Notes under the pieces: model-generated
What the model was told of the DNA's origin: nothing
The model's input: only the letters and a program-made list of their open reading frames with translations
The model's database searches: none
Translations under genes and position numbers: made by a program
In this document: positions 8,903-17,306 of the stretch, in pieces
Numbering within the stretch: position 1 is the stretch's first letter
Layout of the letters: each line of letters begins with the position of its first letter
NCBI RefSeq assembly: GCF_030409225.1
Contig: NZ_JAUFPK010000001.1
Coordinates: 163,230-227,229, forward strand
Length of the DNA: 64,000 nucleotides
Origin: Aquisalimonas lutea
GTDB lineage: Bacteria > Pseudomonadota > Gammaproteobacteria > Nitrococcales > Aquisalimonadaceae
Direction of reading: 5' to 3'

Positions 8903-10390
8903 CTATTCGTCCAGCCCGCGCTCGGCCATGGCCACGGCCCGGATGAGCGCCCGGCCCTTGCTCAGCGTCTCCTCCCACTCGGCGCTGGGCACCGAGTCCG
9001 CCACCACGCCGGCACCGGCCTGGACATGCACCTGGCCGTCCTTCACCAGGGCGGTGCGGATGGCGATGGCGGTGTCCATATTGCCGGACCAGGACCAGTA
9101 GCCCACGGCTCCGGAATAGACGCCGCGGCGGGACGGCTCCACCTCGTCGATGATCTCCATGGCGCGGATCTTGGGCGCGCCGCTCAGCGTCCCCGCCGGG
9201 AACGTCGCCCGCAGCACGTCCATGGGGCTGAGGTCCGGGCGCAGCCGCCCGGTGACGTTGGAGACAATGTGCATCACGTGGGAGTAGCGCTCGATGGCCA
9301 TGCGGTCGGTGACCTCCACCGAGCCCGTCTCGGCGATCCGCCCCACGTCGTTGCGCCCCAGGTCGATGAGCATCAGGTGCTCGGCGCGCTCCTTGGGGTC
9401 GGCGAGCAGCTCGCGCTCCAGGGCGGCATCCTCGGCCTCGGTGGCGCCGCGCTTGCGCGTGCCCGCCAGGGGCCGGACGGTGACCTCGCCCTCCTCCACC
9501 CGCACCAGGATCTCCGGCGACGAGCCGGCCACGTACATGTCGCCCAGGTTGAGATAGAACATGTACGGCGACGGGTTGGTGCACCGCAGGGCGCGGTAGA
9601 GGTCCAGCGGCGCGGCCCCGTACGCCGTGCTCATGCGCTGGGACGGCACCACCTGCATGGCATCGCCGTCGATGATGTAGCGCTTGATGCGCTCCACGGC
9701 CGCCTCGAATCCCTCGCGGGAGATCTCCGAGCGGAAGTCGGCCTCGCTGACCTCGCGCCGGCCGTGCTCGGGGCGGTAGTCCGTGGACGCCGTGCGCAGG
9801 GCCCGCACAAGGGTCTCCAGGCGCTGCTGCGCCTGCTCCCAGGCATCCGCCCGGCCGGCGTCGGCGTGCACCACCAGGTACAGCCGGCCGGCCAGGTTGT
9901 CGAACACCAGCACCTCGTCGGCGACCATGAGCATGATGTCCGGCACCTCCAGGGTGTCCGGATTGGGGCACACGGCCAGCCGCGGCTCGATGTAGCGGAT
10001 GGTGTCGTAGCCGAAGTAGCCCACCAGGCCGCCGGTGAACCGGGGCAGGTGGCCGTACCCGGGCGGGGTGGGCACGGCGTGCCGCCCGTGGAAGGCCTCC
10101 AGCCAGGCCAGCGGGTCCTGTGGCCGGGCCTCCTCCACGATGGCGCCGTCGTGCTCGACGGTTACGTGCCCCTGGCGAACGCGCAGGACTGTGCGGCAGG
10201 GCAGCCCGATAATGGAATAGCGCCCCCACTTCTCGCCGCCTTGGACGGACTCCAGCAGGAAGGAATAGGGGCCGTCGGCCAGCTTCAGATAGGTACTCAG
10301 GGGGGTGTCGAGGTCCGCGAGCACCTCGCGGATGACCGGAATGCGGTTGTAGCCCCGATCAACGAGTTCCCGGAATTGTTCCCTGTTCAT
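8903..10390 (-). CDS. trpE: Anthranilate synthase component I
   Basis: This 495-residue enzyme converts chorismate to anthranilate, using ammonia from TrpG. The chorismate-binding domain has [51 protein letters not shown] and [20 protein letters not shown]. Near the N-terminus [18 protein letters not shown] corresponds to the tryptophan feedback-inhibition site (LLES element). It lies 11 bp upstream of trpG. A candidate leader peptide rich in Trp codons lies 50 bp upstream of its ATG. Confidence 0.96.
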   Translation of the reverse strand: MNREQFRELVDRGYNRIPVIREVLADLDTPLSTYLKLADGPYSFLLESVQGGEKWGRYSIIGLPCRTVLRVRQGHVTVEHDGAIVEEARPQDPLAWLEAFHGRHAVPTPPGYGHLPRFTGGLVGYFGYDTIRYIEPRLAVCPNPDTLEVPDIMLMVADEVLVFDNLAGRLYLVVHADAGRADAWEQAQQRLETLVRALRTASTDYRPEHGRREVSEADFRSEISREGFEAAVERIKRYIIDGDAMQVVPSQRMSTAYGAAPLDLYRALRCTNPSPYMFYLNLGDMYVAGSSPEILVRVEEGEVTVRPLAGTRKRGATEAEDAALERELLADPKERAEHLMLIDLGRNDVGRIAETGSVEVTDRMAIERYSHVMHIVSNVTGRLRPDLSPMDVLRATFPAGTLSGAPKIRAMEIIDEVEPSRRGVYSGAVGYWSWSGNMDTAIAIRTALVKDGQVHVQAGAGVVADSVPSAEWEETLSKGRALIRAVAMAERGLDE

Positions 10391-10440
10391 GGACGTTCAC
10401 CACCGGTTGCAGGCAAGGACGAAAGCGGATCTGGCGCGGC

Positions 10441-10476
10441 TCAGGCCCGCCACCGCCATCGTGCACTGCACGTCAT
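10441..10476 (-). CDS. Candidate trp operon leader peptide (11 codons, two Trp)
   Basis: Read on the minus strand upstream of trpE, a short frame encodes MTCSARWRWRA and ends in TGA. The two Trp codons sit two apart, as in leaders that sense charged tRNA-Trp. It lies in the 161-bp gap between gph and trpE. The ribosome binding site is weak. G+C-rich complementary segments flank the Trp codons (GGCGG with CCGCGCC), but I see no terminator hairpin with a T run before trpE. Control might therefore act through translation or Rho, or the frame may be fortuitous. Confidence 0.4.
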   Translation of the reverse strand: MTCSARWRWRA

Positions 10477-10551
10477 TGCCCGCGATTCCGGTGATGTCAT
10501 CATCATGATCCTGGCTCCCGGCGAGCCCGGCTCGCGCCTCGACAGGCGGGG

Positions 10552-11241
10552 TCACCCGTGGGGCACGACGCTGGTGCTCAGCCGGTCGTGAAGTTCCTCG
10601 ATACTGCCGACCACGGCGTCCGGCCCCATGGCCCGGACATCCTCGCCGCCATTGTAGCCGTAGGGGACGCATACCACACCGGTCCCGGCGTTGCGCCCCG
10701 CATCCACGTCGGCGCGCGAGTCGCCCACCATCAGCGTCCTCTCCGGCCGCCCCCCGAGCGCCGCCATGGCGTAGTGCAGGGGAGCCGCTTCCGGCTTGCG
10801 CTCCGGCAGGGTGTCGCCGCCGACCACCACCGGCAGGTATCGCCCCAGCCCCGTGGCGTCCAGCAGGGCCCGTGCCAGGGCTTCCGGCTTGTTGGTCACG
10901 CAAGCAAGACCATACCCGTCCGCGCGCAATCGGTCCAGCCCGTCGACGACGCCCGGGTACACGCGGCTGTCCACGCTCAGGCGCTCGCCGTAATACGCCA
11001 GGAACGCGGCCAGGGCGCGCTCGGTCTCGTCATCCGGCGGCGCGCCGTCCATGTCGCCGGTGAGCGCCCGCATCACCAGCCGGCGGGCGCCGTTGCCCAC
11101 CCAGCGGCGCACCCGCTCGACGCCGGCCGGAGGGCGCCCCAGCTCGGCGAGCATGCGGTCCACGGCCACCGCCATGTCCGGCGCGCTGTCGACCAGGGTG
11201 CCGTCGAGGTCGAACAGCACGGTCCGGATGCCCTGCATCAT
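10552..11241 (-). CDS. gph: Phosphoglycolate phosphatase
   Basis: A 229-residue HAD hydrolase that clears 2-phosphoglycolate. Motif I is [15 protein letters not shown] near residue 8, with the nucleophile and acid aspartates. Motif II is VTNKPE, motif III is the lysine in [13 protein letters not shown], and motif IV is [16 protein letters not shown]. The start overlaps the rpe stop by four bases (ATGA). The rpe-gph-trpE order is standard in Pseudomonas-like genomes. The 161 bp between gph and trpE suggest that trpE also has its own control region. Confidence 0.93.
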   Translation of the reverse strand: MMQGIRTVLFDLDGTLVDSAPDMAVAVDRMLAELGRPPAGVERVRRWVGNGARRLVMRALTGDMDGAPPDDETERALAAFLAYYGERLSVDSRVYPGVVDGLDRLRADGYGLACVTNKPEALARALLDATGLGRYLPVVVGGDTLPERKPEAAPLHYAMAALGGRPERTLMVGDSRADVDAGRNAGTGVVCVPYGYNGGEDVRAMGPDAVVGSIEELHDRLSTSVVPHG

Positions 11242-11933
11242 GACCGCGCCTCCGCGATCTCGCGCCGCATCCCGGCGATCACGGCAGCGTAGTCGGGCTG
11301 CCCGAAGATCGCCGAGCCGGCCACGAACGTATCCGCCCCGGCGGCGGCCACCGGGCGGATGTTGTCCGCCTTGATGCCGCCGTCCACCTCCAGGCGGATG
11401 TCCCGGCCGCTGGCATCGATCAGCTCCCGCGCGCGGCGCAGCTTGTCCAGGGTGGACGGCAGGAACGACTGGCCGCCGAACCCCGGATTCACCGACATGA
11501 GCAGGATCATGTCCAGCTTGTCCATGACGTACTCCAGGTAGGTCAGCGGGGTGGCCGGATTAAACACCAGGCCGGCCCGGCAACCGTGGTCGCGGATGAG
11601 CTGCAGGCTACGGTCCACGTGCTCGCTGGCCTCGGGGTGGAAGGTGATCCAGTCGGCGCCGGCGGCGGCGAAGTCCGGAATGATGCGATCCACGGGCTTG
11701 ATCATCAGGTGCACGTCGATCTCCGCCGTGACGCCGTAGTCCCGCAGGGCCCGGCACACCATGGGGCCGATGGTGAGATTGGGCACGTAGTGGTTGTCCA
11801 TGACGTCGAAGTGGATCATGTCGGCACCGGCGGCCAGGACGGCGTCGACTTCCGCGCCCAGCCGGGCGAAATCGGCGGCGAGAATCGAGGGTGCGATGCG
11901 ATCGGCGCTCTTGCTCTCGGCACTCATGGTCAC
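11238..11933 (-). CDS. rpe: Ribulose-phosphate 3-epimerase
   Basis: This TIM-barrel enzyme interconverts ribulose-5-phosphate and xylulose-5-phosphate in the pentose phosphate pathway. It has [14 protein letters not shown], the metal and acid residues in [39 protein letters not shown] and [15 protein letters not shown] at 11933 has AGGG at good spacing (6-7 bases) and was taken as the start. The in-frame ATG two codons later (11927) is the alternative. It is the first gene of the rpe-gph-trpEGDC run. Confidence 0.94.
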   Translation of the reverse strand: MTMSAESKSADRIAPSILAADFARLGAEVDAVLAAGADMIHFDVMDNHYVPNLTIGPMVCRALRDYGVTAEIDVHLMIKPVDRIIPDFAAAGADWITFHPEASEHVDRSLQLIRDHGCRAGLVFNPATPLTYLEYVMDKLDMILLMSVNPGFGGQSFLPSTLDKLRRARELIDASGRDIRLEVDGGIKADNIRPVAAAGADTFVAGSAIFGQPDYAAVIAGMRREIAEARS

Positions 11934-12059
11934 GGTCTACCCTGGCTGCTCCGCCACGAGACTGTACCGGAACCCGGCGGCCCGGGCCACCGGGCGATTC
12001 CGGCGGCCGGGGCGCTACTGCTACACTGCACGCGACCCGATGAATGGGGAGGACAGCGC

Positions 12060-12527
12060 GTGAACAGCATTGCCAGCCTGCTGCATGTATTCTTCGCCGT
12101 GATCTGGGTCGGCGGGATGTTCTTCGCCTACCTGATCCTGCGCCCCGCCGCCGGCAGTACGCTGGAAACCCCGGAGCGCCTCATGCTCTGGCGCCGCGTG
12201 CTGGCCAAGTTCTTCGTCTGGGTGTGGAAGTCCGTGGTGATCGTGCCGCTGACCGGCTACTGGCTGGCGTATTCGCTGTTCAGCACCATGGCCGCCTGGC
12301 CCACCCACGTCCACGCCATGCACGGTCTCGGCCTGATCATGGTGCTCGTGTTCCTGGCGGTATTCTTCCTGCCGTTCCGCCGGCTGCGCGACGCCGTGGA
12401 CACCCAGGACTGGCAGCGCGGCACGGAAGCGCTCGCCAACGTGCGCCGGCTGGTCGCCGTCAACCTGGTGCTGGGGCTGCTGGTGGTGGTCATCGCCAGC
12501 GGCGGCCGCTTCGCGCTGCTGGGCTAG
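12060..12527 (+). CDS. CopD-like integral membrane protein
   Basis: This 155-residue protein has four hydrophobic segments (about 5-25, 50-75, 88-108 and 135-153), a layout seen in small CopD/DUF2269-type membrane proteins. Histidines at the start of TM1 (SLLHVFFAVIWVGGMFF) and in the middle (PTHVHAMHGLGL) could bind heme or a metal, as proposed for the family. The GTG start lies 6-7 bases after GGGGAGGA. The function is unproven. Its TAG stop is formed by the first bases of the MITE-like element that follows. The gene stands alone, divergent from rpe. Confidence 0.75.
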   Translation: MNSIASLLHVFFAVIWVGGMFFAYLILRPAAGSTLETPERLMLWRRVLAKFFVWVWKSVVIVPLTGYWLAYSLFSTMAAWPTHVHAMHGLGLIMVLVFLAVFFLPFRRLRDAVDTQDWQRGTEALANVRRLVAVNLVLGLLVVVIASGGRFALLG

Positions 12528-12794
12528 TGTCCTGTAACCCAAGTTCGTTGCATTTTGAGCGTCTGTGCGGCGCCAGGGCGAGGCGCGACTCGCAGGCAAT
12601 GGCCGTCGCCCTTGGCAAAAGGCGCAACGAAGCCCTGGCGCCGCACAGACGCTCCCGCAGGGCCTGCCTCTGGGCCGCTGAGGCGGCGTTGCCGGCCCTC
12701 GCCGTAGGACGCGCTACGCCGTCGGGCCGACGGCCTTGCCTCAGCGGCCCAGAGAGCAGGCAAAATCCAACGAACTTGGGTTACAGGACACTAG
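12524..12794. mobile_element. MITE-like palindromic element (271 bp)
   Basis: Terminal inverted repeats at 12524-12557 and 12761-12794 match at 33 of 34 positions and begin with CTAGTGTCCTGTAACCC. Inside are two more perfect inverted repeats, 12559-12579 with 12632-12652 (21 bp) and 12668-12684 with 12738-12754 (17 bp), so the whole folds as a stem with two side hairpins. There is no plausible reading frame, as in non-autonomous elements. The CTAG at the left tip provides the stop codon of the upstream gene. Solo tips resembling its end occur at 21905 and 33274. No cognate transposase is in the window. Confidence 0.82.
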
Positions 12795-12810
12795 TGCCGG
12801 CAAGCCCCGG

Positions 12811-13620
12811 TCAGAACCCCTGCTGACGGCGAATCTGATCGTAGGCGCGCCGGGCGGCGTGGGTGCGGCTGGCGCCGGCACGGATCTCCTCCTGGGAACA
12901 CCCCCGCGCCTGGAGACGATCCGGGTGATTGCGGCTGACGAGCTTGCGGTAGGCCAGCCGTACCTGGTCGGGCGTGGCGCTCTCCGCCACGCCAAGCACG
13001 CGGAACGGGCTCTGGGGCATGGCGCGCACCTCGCCGCCGTGGCGCTGGCCGCGCACCAGGCGCTGGAACTCGCCGTCGGTGAACCCCAGGCGGCGGGCGA
13101 TGCGCTGCAGGACACGCCGCTGGTCGTCCTCCGGCGTGCCGTCCGCGTGGGCGATGGCGACCTGGTACTCGAGGAACGCCAGCAGCAGCTCATCCTCGCC
13201 GCCGCACACCCGGCGAAAGCGGCGCACCATCCAGGCCAGGGGGAAATCCGGACGCTTTCCCCGCGAGAACAGCGCAATGGCCTCGGGGCGCAGCTCGCCG
13301 CCCATCTCCAGGACATCGAAGACGCGGCTGGCCAGGGCGATCTCCGCCTCGCTGACGCGCCCGTCGGCCTTGGCCACGTGCCCCATGACCGCGCAGGCGG
13401 TGGTCAGGTACTGGCGCTGCACCGGGTCGGGTATCCGGTGCCGGAGGCGCCGGCCGGAAACACGCCAGCGCCGGAGCGCCACGTCGCCCACGGTGCCGAG
13501 CACCAGGCCGCCGGCCGCACCGGCCAGGCCGAAGCCCGCGGCGCCGATGGCCGTGGCGCCGATGCGCCCGGCGGCGCCGCCCAGGCGGTGCCGCCACTGT
13601 CCGCCGTCTCGTTTCGTCAT
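12811..13620 (-). CDS. djlA: Co-chaperone DjlA (membrane-anchored TerB/J-domain protein)
   Basis: This 269-residue protein has a glycine-rich N-terminal membrane anchor (about residues 18-45) and a TerB-like helical middle domain containing GHVAKADGRVSEAEIALASR. The C-terminal J domain (about 205-269) has the HPD motif in LVSRNHPDRLQARG. DjlA stimulates DnaK at the inner membrane and affects envelope stress signalling in E. coli. Its ATG overlaps the stop of the LuxR gene upstream by one base (TGATG), so it is probably cotranscribed with the TetR and LuxR genes. That pairing is unusual. Confidence 0.9.
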   Translation of the reverse strand: MTKRDGGQWRHRLGGAAGRIGATAIGAAGFGLAGAAGGLVLGTVGDVALRRWRVSGRRLRHRIPDPVQRQYLTTACAVMGHVAKADGRVSEAEIALASRVFDVLEMGGELRPEAIALFSRGKRPDFPLAWMVRRFRRVCGGEDELLLAFLEYQVAIAHADGTPEDDQRRVLQRIARRLGFTDGEFQRLVRGQRHGGEVRAMPQSPFRVLGVAESATPDQVRLAYRKLVSRNHPDRLQARGCSQEEIRAGASRTHAARRAYDQIRRQQGF

Positions 13621-14393
13621 CAATTGCTTGGCATGGTTACGGCCCGGGGCTCGACGATGCCCATGGCCACGGCCCGGGCGACCGCCTGCTGGCGGCTGTT
13701 CACGCGCAGCTTCGTGCTGACGTTGCGCAGGTGGAAGGTCACCGTGCGCGCCTTGATCTGCAGCCGCTCCGCGGTCTCGCTCGCCGTGTGCCCTTCCGCG
13801 CACCACAGCAGGCACTCCCGCTCCCGGGGCGTGAGCGCGGTGGCGTCATCCAGGCGCATGAGGCGGGTCGCTGCATCATGCAGCAGGGTTCCGGCCAATG
13901 TCGCCCAGGGCGCGACATCCCGGAGATACCGCCGGGCCCGGGTGTCGTCCCGGGACGTGGCCACGGAGAACGCGGAGAACTCGCCGCCGGCGCCGCGATA
14001 GCCGCAGGTCAGGCCGACGCGCAGGCCGATGGACCGGATCTTCGCGACATAGCGGCCCGACGGCGTATCGGTACTGGTCTGCTCGAAGACCTCGTCCCAG
14101 AATACCGGGGCCGACTGCTCATAGCAGCGCAGCAGCACCGGGTCCACGTGCAGGCCGTCCATGGCCACGTAGACGTCCCGGAAAGGGGCGGGGAAGGAAT
14201 CGTAGACGTACAGCTCCGGATCCAGGAACGACGTGGGCAGCCGCAGGGCGAAGCAGTGATACGGCAGGCCGAATCGCTCGCACGCATGCCGGCAGGTGAG
14301 GTCCACCTCGTCCAGGTCGCGGACCGCGCCGGTCTTCCGCCGAAAATCTGCCAGCCACTGCGCGTCCACCGTCCTGCTCCCGGCCACGGTCAC
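13620..14393 (-). CDS. LuxR-type regulator with autoinducer-binding domain (no LuxI in the window)
   Basis: A 257-residue transcription factor. The N-terminal part has the layout of the autoinducer-binding domain, including a DPVLLRCYEQSAPVFWDEVF stretch (Asp-Pro and a Trp at expected places). The C-terminal LuxR helix-turn-helix is clear: LTPRERECLLWCAEGHTASE with TVTFHLRNVSTKLRVNSRQQAV. The start is GTG at 14393, overlapping the TetR stop as GTGA. No luxI-type synthase is nearby, so it is likely an orphan (LuxR solo). It probably belongs with the divergent lipid-modification operon, since it shares a transcript with the TetR gene beside it. Confidence 0.85.
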   Translation of the reverse strand: MTVAGSRTVDAQWLADFRRKTGAVRDLDEVDLTCRHACERFGLPYHCFALRLPTSFLDPELYVYDSFPAPFRDVYVAMDGLHVDPVLLRCYEQSAPVFWDEVFEQTSTDTPSGRYVAKIRSIGLRVGLTCGYRGAGGEFSAFSVATSRDDTRARRYLRDVAPWATLAGTLLHDAATRLMRLDDATALTPRERECLLWCAEGHTASETAERLQIKARTVTFHLRNVSTKLRVNSRQQAVARAVAMGIVEPRAVTMPSN

Positions 14394-14998
14394 CCGGCCG
14401 CGGACACCCTGCGCAGCGCGCGCTCCACGGGCATGCCCAGCTCCGCGCGCAGCTGGTCGACCACCCGCTGAAACGCTTCCGGCCCGCCCACGCGGGCGAT
14501 CTGCAGACCGCCCTGGAGCGACGTGAGAACGGTCAGGGCCTTGCCGTCGGAGGTGCCGTCGAAGGTCATTACGCCGCGGCGCGCACCCTCGTCCAGGGTC
14601 CGCGTCAGCCAGCCGAGCAGCTCGCCCACGAACACCTCGGTCTCGCGTCGCATGGAATCCGGGATCCCGGCATGCTCGACGCCCACCACGCCCAGCGGGC
14701 AGACCTTGCCCTCGCGCAGGTACCGCTCCTCCAGGTCGAAGAACCCTTCCAGGCGCCCCACCGGGTCGACGCCCTGGCTTTCCAGCTGATCGATCCACCA
14801 CGCGAAGTTGGCGCGGTACCTGCGGATCAGCGCCACGCCCAGATCCGTCTTGGACGGGAAATGATAGTGAATGGCGGCATTCTTCACGCCCAGCCGGGTG
14901 GCGATGTGCTGGTAGCTGAAGCCGCTGAACCCGTTGCGCTGGAGCAGCTCGCCGGCGGCATCGAGAATGCGCTTCCTGGTGCCCTGTCGTGCCTTCAC
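14390..14998 (-). CDS. TetR/AcrR family transcriptional regulator
   Basis: A 202-residue repressor-type protein. The N-terminal helix-turn-helix is clear: TRKRILDAAGELLQRNGFSG followed by SYQHIATRLGVKNAAIHYHF. The ligand domain starts at about residue 60. The reading frame is open upstream to 15091. However, GGGAGG lies 6 bases before the GTG at 14998 and the length then fits the family, so that start was chosen. It is divergent from the FAD/DUF1365/CFA/MFS operon and coupled to the LuxR gene by a 4-bp overlap. It may repress that operon; the ligand is unknown. Confidence 0.88.
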   Translation of the reverse strand: MKARQGTRKRILDAAGELLQRNGFSGFSYQHIATRLGVKNAAIHYHFPSKTDLGVALIRRYRANFAWWIDQLESQGVDPVGRLEGFFDLEERYLREGKVCPLGVVGVEHAGIPDSMRRETEVFVGELLGWLTRTLDEGARRGVMTFDGTSDGKALTVLTSLQGGLQIARVGGPEAFQRVVDQLRAELGMPVERALRRVSAAG

Positions 14999-15068
14999 TC
15001 GCAGCCTCCCGAACGAATTCGCCCACACCTTCGCCGCCGGCAAACCATCCGGCGGCCCGGTCCACGAT

Positions 15069-15088
15069 GTGTCTACAGGATACGACAC
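15069..15088. promoter_or_regulatory. Candidate palindromic operator upstream of the tetR-like gene
   Basis: A GTGTC-N10-GACAC palindrome lies 70 bp upstream of the TetR start, in the divergent control region. Five-base arms with a 10-base centre suit a dimeric TetR repressor, but a site this short could arise by chance. Confidence 0.3.
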
Positions 15089-15167
15089 CACGGTACGGAT
15101 TCAGAAGTACAGGGGAAATCCACCGGAGCGTTGCGCTCACGGCAAGGATGGTATGCGCGCCAATTTC

Positions 15168-15190
15168 CTATACAATAACGATACAATCAT
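15168..15190 (+). promoter_or_regulatory. AT-rich direct-repeat operator at the lipid-modification operon promoter
   Basis: ATACAAT occurs at 15170-15176 and again at 15181-15187, exactly 11 bp apart, and each contains a TACAAT hexamer that could be a -10 box. The 23-bp stretch matches 18 of 23 positions of 38891-38913, the only similar site in the window. It lies 15 bp upstream of the first ATG, where a repressor would block transcription. No good -35 hexamer is present. Repeats one helical turn apart are the arrangement reported for MerR-type CarH/LitR light-responsive repressors; the actual binder is not known. Confidence 0.55.
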
Positions 15191-15204
15191 TGGATGACAC
15201 CATC

Positions 15205-16536
15205 ATGAACCAGTCACGCATCGCGGTCGTCGGAGGCGGCATCAGCGGCCTGGCAGCCGCCTGGCTGCTGAGCCGCCGGCATCACGTCACCCTGTTCGAG
15301 GGCAACGACTACCTGGGCGGCCACACCCGGACCCGCGACGTCCCCGGGGCCGACGGCCCGGTACCGGTGGACACGGGCTTCATTGTCTTCAACGAGCGCA
15401 ACTATCCGCTGCTCACGGGGCTGTTCGGCCATCTCGGGGTTGCTACGCGCGCCAGCGACATGTCGTTCGCGTTCCGCTCCGCCGACGGGCGGCTGGAGTG
15501 GGCGGGGGACAACCTGGACAAGGTCTTTGCCCAGCGCCGGAACCTCCTGCGCCCGTCGTTCCTGCGCATGGTCGCCGACGTCGTGCGCTTCAACCGTGGG
15601 GCGAAACGATTCCTGGCGGCCGGGGACGGCGGCGAGCCGACGCTGGCGGAGTTCCTGGACGCGCTCCATGTCTCCCGGGCGCTGCGTCACCAGTATCTGC
15701 TGCCCATGGCCGCCGCCATCTGGTCCTGCCCGCCGGACGACATGCTGCGCTTCCCGGCCCGGCAGTTCCTGCAGTTCTTCCGCAACCACGGCCTGCTCGA
15801 TCTCGCCGACCGCCCCCTGTGGCGGACCGTGGCCGGCGGCGGCCGGGAATACGTGCGGCGCCTGGCCGCCGGTATCAGCGGCGGCCACCACGTTGGCACG
15901 CCGGTCCGGCGGATCCGTCGCCACGCCGGCGGCGTGGAGCTCTTCGCCGACACCGGGCCGGCGGGCGTGTTCGATCAGGTCGTGGTGGCCACCCATGCCG
16001 ACCAGGCCCTGGGCCTGCTCGAGTCGCCGGGCTACTGGGAGCAGCGGCTGCTGGGATCGTTCCCGTATCAGCGCAATGACGCCTGGCTGCACTCCGACCC
16101 CCGGCTGATGCCCCGGCTCCGGCGCGTCTGGGCCAGCTGGAACTACCAGGCCGGCGACGACAGCCATGCGCCGTCGGTCACCTACTGGATGAACCGCCTG
16201 CAGGGGCTGGCCGGCACCGGCAATCAGTTCGTCACCCTGAACCCGGCGACCCCGCCGCGACCGGAAGCCACCCACGAGCATACCGTCTTCCGACATCCGG
16301 TGTTCGACACCGCGGCGATCCGGGCCCAGGCCATGATGGACCGGATCCAGGGCCAGGACCGGGTGTGGTTCTGCGGCAGCTACCTCGGCTACGGCTTCCA
16401 CGAGGACGGCCTCCGCTCGGCGGTGCGGGTCGCGGACGCCTTCGGTATCCGCCCGCCCTGGCACGACGCCGGCGCAACCGCCCGGGAGACGGCCCCGGCC
16501 CCTTTCATCGCGGCCGCGGAGTGGCAGGCACCGTGA
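15205..16536 (+). CDS. FAD-dependent amine-oxidase-like protein (COG2907 type)
   Basis: A 443-residue flavoprotein. The N-terminal dinucleotide fold is RIAVVGGGISGLAAAWLLSR with the ribose-binding FEGNDYLGGHTRTR. Conserved downstream segments include VDTGFIVFNERNYPLL, PMAAAIWSCPP and a C-terminal FCGSYLGYGFHEDGLRSA. Proteins of this kind are encoded with DUF1365 and CFA-synthase-like genes in the sigmaE-ChrR singlet-oxygen regulon of Rhodobacter and in many gammaproteobacteria, where they are linked to unsaturated or furan fatty-acid modification. The start at 15205 was chosen from similarity. Its stop overlaps the next start (GTGA). Confidence 0.88.
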   Translation: MNQSRIAVVGGGISGLAAAWLLSRRHHVTLFEGNDYLGGHTRTRDVPGADGPVPVDTGFIVFNERNYPLLTGLFGHLGVATRASDMSFAFRSADGRLEWAGDNLDKVFAQRRNLLRPSFLRMVADVVRFNRGAKRFLAAGDGGEPTLAEFLDALHVSRALRHQYLLPMAAAIWSCPPDDMLRFPARQFLQFFRNHGLLDLADRPLWRTVAGGGREYVRRLAAGISGGHHVGTPVRRIRRHAGGVELFADTGPAGVFDQVVVATHADQALGLLESPGYWEQRLLGSFPYQRNDAWLHSDPRLMPRLRRVWASWNYQAGDDSHAPSVTYWMNRLQGLAGTGNQFVTLNPATPPRPEATHEHTVFRHPVFDTAAIRAQAMMDRIQGQDRVWFCGSYLGYGFHEDGLRSAVRVADAFGIRPPWHDAGATARETAPAPFIAAAEWQAP

Positions 16537-17306
16537 CAGCGATCCCTCCGGCACCGGCGCTGTATACCGGCACCGTCACGCACCGGCGTTTCGGCGACGT
16601 GCCGTACCGCTTCAGCTACCGGGTTCCCAGCCTGCTGCTGGACATCGACGGCATCGATGCCGCGGTCCGCGGACTGCGCCTGCTCTCCCGCAACCGCTTC
16701 AACCTGTTCGGCTTCCACGACCGCGACCACGGCCCCGGGGACGGCTCACCCCTGCGCCCGTGGATCGACGGCGTGCTGGCGGAGGCCGGCGTGGCGCTGG
16801 CCGGCGGCCGGGTCCTGCTGCTGTGCATGCCCCGGGTGCTGGGCTACGGCTTCAACCCGCTCAGCCTGTGGTACTGCTATCACGCCGACGGCAGCCTGCG
16901 GGCCGTGCTCTGCGAGGTGCGCAACACCTTCGGCGAGCGGCACGGCTACCTGCTCCACGGGCAGGGCCGGCCCATGGCGTCTCCCGTGCGCGACCAGGCC
17001 GGCAAGGTGTTCCACGTCTCGCCCTTCTTCCCCGTCGCCGGCCACTACCGCTTCCGCCTGGCTCCGCCGGGGGCCTCGTTCACGACGGCCGTGGGCTACC
17101 ACCAGGGCGGCCGCACGCGCCTGGCCGCCGTGCAGCAGGGCCGGCGGCGCCCCCTGCGCGACCGCGAGCTTCTGCGCGCGGCCTGGCGCTACCCCTTCGC
17201 GGGCCGGGCGGTCATGGCCGCCATCCACTGGCAGGCGCTCAAGATCTGGCTGCGCGGCGGGCAGCTTCATCGCAAGCCAACGAGACCGCGGGAGGACATC
17301 AGCTGA
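16533..17306 (+). CDS. DUF1365 family protein of the lipid-modification cluster
   Basis: This 257-residue protein starts at a GTG that overlaps the previous stop. Family features are the opening ALYTGTVTHRRFGDVPYRFS, FNLFGFHDRDHG, MPRVLGYGFNPLSLWYCY, VRNTFGERHGYLL and KVFHVSPFFPVAGHYRF. DUF1365 proteins have no proven reaction. They are nearly always encoded between the COG2907 flavoprotein and the CFA-like methyltransferase, which suggests a step in the same acyl-chain modification. No membrane segment is obvious. The stop overlaps the next ATG by one base (TGATG). Confidence 0.88.
   Translation: MTAIPPAPALYTGTVTHRRFGDVPYRFSYRVPSLLLDIDGIDAAVRGLRLLSRNRFNLFGFHDRDHGPGDGSPLRPWIDGVLAEAGVALAGGRVLLLCMPRVLGYGFNPLSLWYCYHADGSLRAVLCEVRNTFGERHGYLLHGQGRPMASPVRDQAGKVFHVSPFFPVAGHYRFRLAPPGASFTTAVGYHQGGRTRLAAVQQGRRRPLRDRELLRAAWRYPFAGRAVMAAIHWQALKIWLRGGQLHRKPTRPREDIS

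Noticed and set aside
10391-10551. Classical trp attenuator terminator
   Set aside because: Complementary G+C-rich segments exist, but there is no T run before trpE, so only the leader frame is offered, with low confidence.
13620-14393. Complete quorum-sensing system with the LuxR protein
   Set aside because: No luxI-type synthase is present anywhere in the window, so only an orphan LuxR regulator can be claimed.
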